Origin: Ophiocordyceps camponoti-saundersi (nom. inval.)
Taxonomy: Eukaryota > Ascomycota > Sordariomycetes > Hypocreales > Ophiocordycipitaceae
Direction: 5' to 3'
Assembly (NCBI GenBank): GCA_003339415.1
Contig: PDHQ01000496.1
Span: 1-19,217, forward strand
Length of the DNA stretch: 19,217 nt
Within the stretch, counting starts at the first letter, position 1. Every line of letters begins with the position of its first letter. The notes under the pieces are model-generated. The model did not search any database. It was not told where the DNA came from and saw nothing but the letters and a program-made list of their open reading frames with translations. Positions 9,209 through 16,360 of this stretch are shown one piece after another. The position numbers were made by a program, and so were the translations under genes.

Positions 9209-10180
9209 TAATATAAAATAAAGCTATCTTAAAAGCCTAAGCTTTAATCGTATCGCTTTTAAACTAACGCGTTATTAAAAGCTATTATAGCTATAAGAAT
9301 ACCTCTTAATATAATATTAACTTATTTTTTCTAGCCGAGAAGAAGATTATAAGCTTACATTTTTAAAGTAATAGTTATTATTTAATAGAATCTTATAAAG
9401 ATATTATTTCTATATAAGCTTTAGCGGGCGCCGCTATTACTAAGCGGATTATACTTAATAATATCTTAAAAAATAATATTAAGGAATCTTATAAGCCTAG
9501 CTAGTAAATCTTTACTAATTATAATACTTACCTTAGTAAATTAATAAGCCTTATATAAGAAGTTTTTAATAATATTTTTATTAATTAAAATCCTTACTTT
9601 CTAATAAGCTAAGGTTACCTTCTTTTTACTAGCATATATAAAGCGCTTATATATAATAGTAAAATTAGCCGTTAAGCCCTTTCTTAGCAATTTATATAAT
9701 AAAGTAGCGAATACCTTAATTATAGTTTAATCGCTACTTATAATAGCTATACTAATAACTTAAAGATAATTATTAAGGCAGTAAATATACTTTTTATTAC
9801 CTCTTATAATTAGGAAGTTTATTTTAAGGTTTACGATAACTCTTTTCTTTTTTAAAATACTTATATTTATTAGATTTGCTTAAATATAAGGGTAATAAAA
9901 AGCTTAAGATAAAATTATTAAATTACTATTAGGTAAGTTTATCTTAACCTTACCCTCTCTTTAAGGCTAAAAATCTCCGCTATTAATAACGCGGAAAGGG
10001 TTTATAATAATATTTTTATAAATCTTAATAAATTACTTTAAATTATTAAAAATATACCCTTTAGCTTTAAAATTATATATAATATTATCTCTTATAAATT
10101 TTTAGCTTATAGCTATTAGTTTATAAATTTATATAGCTTTTATAGTAGCATTAATATTATAATTTATTTTTACTAATATT
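9209..10180 (-). pseudogene. Ty1/Copia Pol, protease and integrase segment, RIP-inactivated and truncated
   Basis: One minus-strand frame without indels carries the Copia protease-integrase order. From about 10180: the protease region, then the post-protease signature GDFQPQREGKVKINLPNSN (Q standing for stops) and FYYPYIQANLINISIL (about 9910-9850), matching the family pattern of an LPNG-type strand followed by ANLISISAL. Next is the GAG-pre-integrase/HHCC region with LLRKGLTANFTIIYKRFIYAS (Q-free, about 9690-9628; family HRRFLHAS). The integrase core follows, with FQDIIKYNPLSNSG near 9460 and FNNALV near 9276-9262. Coding similarity stops at 9208, where the LTR begins, so the end of integrase, RT and RNase H are missing. 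Stops are TAA/TAG only. Assignment rests on motif patterns remembered from the family, not on a search. Confidence 0.75.
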
Positions 10181-11325
10181 ATTAATCTTTTAAAAGTAAG
10201 TATAGCTTAGGATAAAGCTTTTATAGTTTTCTTTTATATAAGGATAATTTCCCTTAGGAATAAAGTATTTATAACTAATATATTAACTTTTCCGCCCTTT
10301 TTAAATAAGAGAAGGGGCTTTTTTATTATAATTACCGCGGCCTTATCCCTTACTATAATTCTTACTTTTATTTTTACCGCTATCTTGCTTTTCTTTTTAT
10401 TTTTTTATACTCTAATTTACGAAAAAGGTATCTGTTTTTTAATTATTAGTAAAATTAGTATAGCTTTAAAAAAAGCTTAAAATCTCTTTTTTATTAATAG
10501 CTTCTATTTAGCTAGTAAATATATATAATTTTTATATTAAATAAGTATATAAAACTTAATCGCGGTAATTATAGCGCTAATAAACTACGCCTTATAAAGT
10601 TAAGTTATTATAATTAAAAGCTAGTTTTATAAATAATTAAAGCGTTTTATAAAGTTACTAAAAGTTATAGAAAAGTACAGCTTTATTATAAATATCTCCT
10701 TTATTAATAATAAGAATATTACTTTTAGCTATATATTATATTTCTTTTTTAAAGCCTTATATATTTAATAAGCTATATAAGTTAAATTTTAGCTATTATC
10801 GCGGATTCTAAAAATAATATTATCTTTATAATATTATATTATTAACTTTTAGCAATAAGTTTCCTTATCTTATTACCTTTTAAAAGCTATAATATTTATC
10901 TTTAAAAGCTTATTATTATCTTTTTTATTTATATACTTATAAAAGCGGAATTATTCGATTATTATTCTAATATATATCTTCTAATTTATTTAATTATCCC
11001 CTTTTAATTTTATATTTCTTATAAGGATTATATTTAAGTTTAATAGCTTAATTAAAGTTATTATAACTTTCTTTTTTAGCTTAAATAGGCTCTTTTTTAT
11101 TTAAATAAATATTAGTTTTTTTAGTAAATCTTATTTTAATAATATAAAGTACTAAGACGGGTCTCTCTAAACTAGGGAGAATATATCTCTAACTTAATTT
11201 AATAGCGACTATAACTATACAGCGTTTATTTTAGCTAAGCGGATTCTAAATAGGATCTTATTATAAGGAATATTAATTATTATTATAAAAAACGCGTAAT
11301 TTAGCGTAATAAGTATATAACTTAT
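10181..11325 (-). other. AT-rich interval, probably the Copia gag and pre-protease region
   Basis: In a minus-strand Copia element gag should precede protease, so this interval is the expected place. Minus-strand pieces such as KNKSKNYSKG (about 10380-10350) and a Lys-rich segment near 11040-10990 would suit a Gag linker and nucleocapsid. I cannot recognise a CCHC knuckle or a start, and the plus strand also reads as a long frame if stops are treated as Gln. No 5' LTR in the minus orientation is visible to the right. Confidence 0.35.
11321..11325. repeat. Target-site duplication, left copy of the solo LTR
   Basis: CTTAT directly precedes the LTR start and is repeated exactly at 11601-11605 directly after the LTR end. 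Five bases is the usual duplication for Copia and many Gypsy integrases. Confidence 0.8.
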
Positions 11326-11600
11326 TATTAGACGGGCTGTCCGTTACTAGTAACGAGGGGGGGTCCTGGAAAGGAGTGTATTATCGCGATGCCCGTCGTA
11401 CTGCCGTACGAAGGGGACAGCTATCTAAATACCTATTCGAACGTACAAAGCATTAATCAAGGAATGTGTAGAGTGGGGAGTGGTGTCATGGGATCAGAAG
11501 GATCCCGTACAAAGAGTCCTACTGACTCGGGCGGGCCGTACGAGGCACGAGGCTGTGGGGATGACACGAGGCTGTCAAGGCATCGTGAGATGCCTTAACA
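11326..11600 (+). repeat. Solo LTR (275 bp), nearly free of RIP, flanked by a 5-bp target duplication
   Basis: It begins TATTAGACGG (expected TGTTAG) and ends CCTTAACA, so the termini are TGTTA...TAACA-like once the first TG is allowed for. It is flanked on both sides by CTTAT (11321-11325 and 11601-11605), the 5-bp target duplication typical of LTR retroelements. No internal region adjoins it, so it is a solo LTR left by LTR-LTR recombination. Unlike its surroundings it is rich in CA and TG. Internal structure: palindrome GTTACTAGTAAC (11343-11354), an 11-bp direct repeat CACGAGGCTGT (11546-11556, 11565-11575) and a perfect hairpin AAGGCAT/ATGCCTT (11577-11596) at the 3' end, possibly an RNA-end signal. 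Length and target size fit a Copia LTR. Confidence 0.9.
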
Positions 11601-11605
11601 CTTAT
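11601..11605. repeat. Target-site duplication, right copy of the solo LTR
   Basis: CTTAT directly follows the terminal TAACA of the LTR and matches 11321-11325. Confidence 0.8.
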
Positions 11606-12330
11606 TAAAGTATATAAGCTATTACAGATTAAGCTATATTATACTAATACTAAGTCTAACTATAATAAGCGCTTTATATTAATTTAGTATAGCTAATATA
11701 TAAACCTAACTAGGCTTAAGCTTTTAATAAGTTATAGCCTAAACTATAAGTTATGTTATATAATATATATAAAGTAGAAAAATTATTTATTATTAATTAT
11801 ATTTAATTTAAGTTACTTTTACTTTTTATATTAATATATATATATAAAGACTATTTAATAATAATAATAATAATAATAATATATTTAATATTTTTTATAT
11901 AAAAGGTTTTAGTTTTAGCTAAATTTACTTATTTTAATTTCTAATTAAGTTAGTTTATATATTATTTAATTATAGCTTAGATTAGTTAAAATAAGTTTAC
12001 TAAAGCAAGCCTTAATAAGGTTATATATAGTTATTTTATTAAGATATTAATAAAAATAAAAAAAAGTTTTTATAAGTTTCTTATATCTAATTTATTATTT
12101 ACTAAGTTATAGGTAAATTTAGCTAACTTAGCGCTTAGTCGCGCTTAGCGTTTTCTTAGATCTTTCTTATTATATTTCTTTTTATTTCTTTCCGCTATTA
12201 CCCTAGTTAGGGGGCGGGAGCGTTATAGCTTTTAGCTAAGTTTTTAAGCTAATTACTAATATATAAATAACTTACTATTATTTATAAAATTATACTAAAT
12301 CTAGGTATATTTATTTAAAAAACTCTTATA
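11606..12330. other. AT-rich interval without recognised genes
   Basis: About 720 bases with very few CA or TG dinucleotides and no readable domain in either strand. An AAT microsatellite runs at 11857-11882. A slightly GC-richer patch near 12120-12225 has two TTAGCG/GCGCTTAG-like blocks but no coding pattern I recognise. It may be 5' leader of the LINE, older intergenic DNA or an unrecognisable transposon. Confidence 0.5.
11857..11882. repeat. AAT trinucleotide microsatellite
   Basis: About eight consecutive AAT/TAA units. Simple sequence in AT-rich DNA. Confidence 0.9.
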
Positions 12331-12451
12331 AATTATATATAAATTATATATAAATTATATATAAATTATATATAAATTATATATAAATTATATATAAATT
12401 ATATATAAATTATATATAAATTGTATATAAATTATATATAAATTATATATA
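12331..12451. repeat. 11-bp minisatellite, 11 copies
   Basis: The unit AATTATATATA is repeated head to tail with an exact 11-base period from 12331 to 12451. The copies are identical except the ninth (12419-12429), which reads AATTGTATATA and so keeps a TG. Such homogeneity suggests recent expansion. No function is evident. Confidence 0.95.
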
Positions 12452-12938
12452 AAGTTTTATATATTATAAACTAGTTTTTATTATCTAGGTGCTTTTATAC
12501 CTTTTTATATAACTTAGATAAAAGTAAAATAATCTTAGTATAAGTAGATTAATATAATAATTTAGCCTTAAAAAGGGTATATTCTTACCTTATAATATAT
12601 TTTTAAAATGCTTTAATAGCTTCTAATATATTTTAATTAAGGAAAAATATACTTAATTCTTTTTATAATACTTTCTAAAAAGCTTAAAATTATACGCTAA
12701 AAAGATATTAAGCTGGAAATAAAAATTTATAGCTATAATAAGATATAAAAGAAATATTTATTAGTAAAATATTAAAATAGGAAAAAATATAATAAAATTA
12801 AAACTTAAGCTTTTTAATTATAGCTTTATTAATAATAAATTTAATATATATAATAGCATAACTTTTTACGAAAACGGGATAGGACCTGTTACTTAATCTT
12901 TCGCTTTTTACTATATATTTATTACCGAGAAGGAGTTA
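12452..12938. other. AT-rich interval upstream of the LINE ORF1, probable LINE 5' leader in part
   Basis: No coding pattern is visible until the GC-richer start of ORF1 at 12939. A short block near 12868-12890 (ACGGGATAGGACCTGTTAC) keeps a CTG. The LINE 5' end cannot be placed because LINE insertions have no terminal repeats and are often 5' truncated. Confidence 0.4.
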
Positions 12939-13973
12939 ATAGCGCCCGCGGCGGCTTCGGCCGGGGCCTAAGGGGCAGGCAACGCGCTTATAGTTATAGA
13001 TAGGGGTACGCGGGGATTAGGATAGTCCTTATAATACCCCTAGTCTAGCTAAAAATAATATAATAATAGCGTCGGAATAGGAGGAGAAGCGGAGTAAGTA
13101 TAGGACCTTTACGATAGCGATATAAAGGAAGCTTATAATAAATTAGCCGCGGTAATACTTACCGTAGTATTTTCCGACGCTTAAAATATTATAATAACTT
13201 TTAAAGCTAAATTTTATAAGAAATTCGTAACCCTCTTAGATTAAAATATTACCTAACTTTTACCTAAGATTACTAAGTTAATTAAGAAAATAGTTACTTA
13301 AGCTATATAGAAGGTATTTTTATAAATTATTAACCTTAATATTAGTCTAACTTAGCTATTATAAGCTTTCGTAGCTATTACTAGTAATATAGTAATTAAA
13401 CTTATTTTTAATTATTTTAATAAAGAAATTATTATATCTATAAAAGATATTATAATTAATATAAATATTTTATAACTAACCTTATAAGAAATTATATAAG
13501 CTACGAATATAGCTTTAAAATATAAGGCTATATTAGCTATAAGATAACTTTTTAATAGAGATATAATAGTTATATTTTATTTAGAATATAAGAAATAAGT
13601 AAGCTTAGTTAAGTAAATCCTTATTATTTTTAGTAAAAGGGCGGTTTATAGCTAGAAAACCTTTTTTATTATAGTAAAAGAAGTATAAGTAAGGGCCGCT
13701 TATAGCGACTAAGATATACTCTTAAAGTAAATTAAGAAATATAAAAAGGTTAATATCGCTTAAGTTTAAGCGCTTTAGCTTTATAGTAAAGGAGCTATAT
13801 ATACTTATATTATCTTAGGAATTACTAATATAATAGACGCTAATAAACTTATATAAAATAGCTTAATTATAGATATAAAAATCTTTTATATAAAAGTTTA
13901 TAATAATATAATATAACCTTAATAATATTACTAATATTATTAATATAAATATATAGCGAAATATTACTAAGAG
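12939..13973 (+). pseudogene. LINE (Tad1/I-like) ORF1 Gag-like RNA-binding protein, RIP-inactivated, interrupted by a hAT insertion
   Basis: ORF1 of fungal LINEs binds the element RNA and partners the ORF2 endonuclease/RT. The frame opens at 12939, where ATA probably replaces ATG, with an Ala/Gly-rich N-terminus (APAAASAGA) that is strikingly GC-rich for the window. It runs without an indel for 345 codons. The middle is a helical Lys/Ile-rich region. From about 13590 the pattern of fungal LINE ORF1 appears: KKQVSLVKQILIIFSKRAVY (Q for a stop), YSKGAIYTYIILGITNI and then the zinc knuckle at 13926-13967. The knuckle keeps exact C-x2-C-x4-H-x4-C spacing, but all four ligands are now Tyr. The frame ends at 13973 where the hAT terminus begins; a second knuckle and ORF2 would lie beyond the hAT, outside the window. 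Stops are TAA/TAG from Gln and Trp codons. Confidence 0.85.
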
Positions 13974-14000
13974 CAGGGTTAGAAAAAAATCACTTATAAG
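13974..14000 (+). repeat. hAT left terminal inverted repeat (outer end)
   Basis: CAGGGTTAG (13974-13982) followed by an A run and ATCACTTATAAG. CAGGG at the outer edge is shared by many hAT elements. It joins LINE sequence exactly at 13973/13974. The inner limit of the repeat cannot be set without the right end. Confidence 0.7.
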
Positions 14001-14118
14001 TAATTATATAAGTGATTTTTCGTGATTTTTTTTTTCCGTAATTTAAATCACTTATAAGTGATTTTTTTTATCCGTGATTTAAATCACGTAAAAAAAATTA
14101 TATTATAAGTGATTTTTT
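13985..14118. repeat. hAT subterminal palindromic repeats (transposase-binding-site candidates)
   Basis: The motif AAATCACTTA and its complement occur repeatedly: an interrupted inverted pair at about 13986-14020, a perfect 20-base palindrome at 14045-14064 (AAATCACTTATAAGTGATTT), a perfect 16-base palindrome at 14073-14088 (CGTGATTTAAATCACG) and a further TTATAAGTGATTTTTTT at about 14103-14118. hAT transposases bind short subterminal repeats near each end. These sites retain CA and TG where the neighbourhood has lost them. Confidence 0.75.
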
Positions 14119-15149
14119 TATAAAAATTATTTATAATTTTTTATGATTTTTTCTAAAAATAGATTTATATAATTTTTCTAATTAAGAATAATAAATAACG
14201 CTTATAAAAGCTAAGAAAATAAGAAACTACGAATTTTAAAGAAGAAATTAATATTATAAAGTAAGAAAAAGTATAGTAAAAAAACTATAAAATAAATAAA
14301 TAAATAAATAAAAAACTTTTATAAGTTAATTAGTAAGCTATAAGTATAATATAGTTTTTCTTAGTTTTTTAATATTTTTTTCTTAATTTTAAAAAATTAT
14401 ATAAAAAGATATAAGAATATTAGTAAATTTCCCTTATATAAATTAATAGTATTATATAAAGCTTAAAAAAAGGTATAATAAGTTATATTCTATATATAAT
14501 AAAATAGGCCTTATCTAATCTATATTTATTATTTTATTATATTTTTAAATATTTATATAATATTTTTAAAAAAATACTTAAAACTCCTACCTTATACTAA
14601 ACTCTTAGAATACTAATATTTAAATTAACTTATAAATATAAAAGATAAAAATATAAAATAAATTATATAAAGAATTTTATTATAAAGAGAATATTATATA
14701 AAAATCTTAATATTATAGTTATTTTAATAAGCTAGAAATAAAATAAAACGGTTTTTTTCTACTTTTTAAGAAACTAAGTTTCTTTTCTCTTTATAAAATC
14801 TTAATAAAACTTTATATAAAAAGTAATAATTTTATTATCTCGCTAATTAATAAGCTTATAAATAAGAAAAAATAAGAAAAAAATACTATATTATTTTTTT
14901 ATTATAAAAACTTAAAAAAAATATTTTAATTATTTTTTATAATATTATTTTTAATTATTTAAAAAAGTATACTTTTATAAAAATATTATAATTAATTATA
15001 ATTCTTTTATTATTATAAGAATCTTAAGTTTTAAAAATACTTATAACTTATTTAAATAATTCTATCTTTTTAATATTTTTTAAAATTATTTTATTTATTT
15101 TTTTAAAAAAAAATAAAAATATTATATTTTAAGTATTATAAGTATTTAT
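14119..15149. other. Extremely AT-rich hAT leader, no gene seen
   Basis: About 1 kb of nearly pure A/T with a tetranucleotide AAAT run near 14287-14312 and a near-perfect hairpin AAGAAACT/AGTTTCTT (14768-14784). No domain or promoter-like element is recognised. It lies between the hAT end and the first promoter block. Confidence 0.5.
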
Positions 15150-15500
15150 TTAGGAAAATAAGCCTTTTTAATTATTTTAAGTACTTTATAATTATCTATA
15201 TTTTATAAAAATTTATATATAAAATCTTTAAAAAGTTATAAGTTAGGAAAAAGTAAGCCTTTCTATTTTAAGTAAATAGGGCGTTTTTTCTACTTATTTC
15301 TAAAAAGGAAGAGTATAAAACCCCGCACTAGCTTTTAGAAATACTAGGAAATATACTTTTGCTAACGTTACTACCTTCCACTATTATAAAAAAATAACTA
15401 AGGTATTTATAAAAATCCCGAAAATACTAAGTAATACTAGAATTTTCCGCGCTTCCTAGCTACTTACCTTATATACCGAATTTTTTACGTTCTAGTAATA
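15150..15500 (+). repeat. Promoter-block repeat, upstream copy
   Basis: A roughly 350-base block is repeated directly at 15841-16200, offset by about 690-700 bases. Shared landmarks in order: TAGGAAAATAAGCC, TAGGGCGTTTTTTCTAC, AAGAGTATAAAACCCCG, TACTTTTGCTAACGTTACTAC, ACTAAGGTA, CCCGAAAATACTAAG, AATTTTCCGCGCTTCCTAGC and ATATACCGAATTT. The copies differ at scattered positions and by small indels, so the duplication is old. Its TATA box is at 15314-15320. Confidence 0.85.
15314..15320 (+). promoter_or_regulatory. TATA box in upstream promoter-block copy
   Basis: TATAAAA within AAGAGTATAAAACCCCG, kept in both copies of the repeat with GC-rich bases directly after it. This is unusual in DNA otherwise so AT-rich, which argues for a real core promoter. 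Confidence 0.5.
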
Positions 15501-15840
15501 GAAAATATAGTCTTTTTCTTCTTTACTTATATATAATAAAATATTAGTAATAAATTAAGAAAAAATATATTTTAAAATTCTATAATAGTTATTCGCTAAT
15601 TTTACTCTTAGAAATATTTTTAATTTATTTTTATATAGCTTTTTAAAGCCTTAATAATTAATATATATATTTATTTTTTTCTTTTATTTTAAAAAAATTA
15701 TATTATTATAAGGTTTTCCTAATTAAGAACTATTTTAAGCTTTATAAGCTATCTTTTTATTTTTATCTATTTTTACTTAAATTATTTTCTCTCTATTTAA
15801 ATTTATATAAAATCTTTTCTTTAATAGATTTATTATATAC
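15501..15840. other. Spacer between the two promoter-block copies
   Basis: About 340 bases of AT-rich DNA with no readable coding frame or further copy of the repeat. Confidence 0.5.
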
Positions 15841-16200
15841 TTAGGAAAATAAGCCTTTTTAATTAATTTAAGCACCTTTTAATTATCTATTTCTTATAAA
15901 AAATTATATATAGATTCTTTAAAAGGTTATAAATTATAAAAAAGTAGGCCTTTCTATTTTAAGTAAGTAGGGCGTTTTTTCTACCTCTTTCTAGGAGGGA
16001 AGAGTATAAAACCCCGTATTAGCTTATAATATTTTAGAAATATTAGGAAATATACTTTTGCTAACGTTACTACTTTCTACCGCTATAAAAAAATAACTAA
16101 GGTACTTATAGAAAGTCCCGAAAATACTAAGAAATACTAGAATTTTCCGCGCTTCCTAGCTACCTACCCTATATACCGAATTTCCTACGCTTTAGTAGCA
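15841..16200 (+). repeat. Promoter-block repeat, downstream copy, adjacent to the transposase gene
   Basis: Direct repeat of 15150-15500. This copy ends about 160 bases before the likely transposase start codon and so is the better candidate for the active promoter. It contains ACTTTTGCTAACGTTACTAC and CCGCGCTTCCTAGC intact. Its TATAAAA is at 16005-16011. Confidence 0.85.
16005..16011 (+). promoter_or_regulatory. Probable hAT transposase core promoter (TATA box)
   Basis: TATAAAA in AAGAGTATAAAACCCCG, about 350 bases upstream of the putative start codon at 16361. A C/T-rich stretch (16215-16260) typical of fungal promoters near the start of transcription lies between them. Confidence 0.55.
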
Positions 16201-16360
16201 TAAAGTATAGGAATTCCCCTTTTAACTTTCTCTTTTTTTTCTTTTTCCTTTTTTTAATAATTTCTACTTCGTTTCTTATCTAAATTCGATAAAAAAAGCA
16301 CTATTCGTAACCTCTTCTTTTTCTCTTTTTAATTCTACTAATCATAGAACTCTCTTTATT

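Noticed and set aside
9300..11320. A 2-kb plus-strand frame that reads as a continuous protein if every TAA/TAG is taken as Gln
   Set aside because: With nearly all stops being TAA or TAG, any frame looks continuous under that assumption. The minus strand shows Copia protease and integrase patterns in one frame for 9209 to about 10180, which is stronger evidence.
11389..11598. A 69-codon open frame starting with ATG on the plus strand
   Set aside because: It lies wholly inside the solo LTR, whose inverted mutated copy, TGTTA-like termini and flanking CTTAT duplication explain the sequence. The frame is open only because this segment escaped RIP, and it shows no domain.
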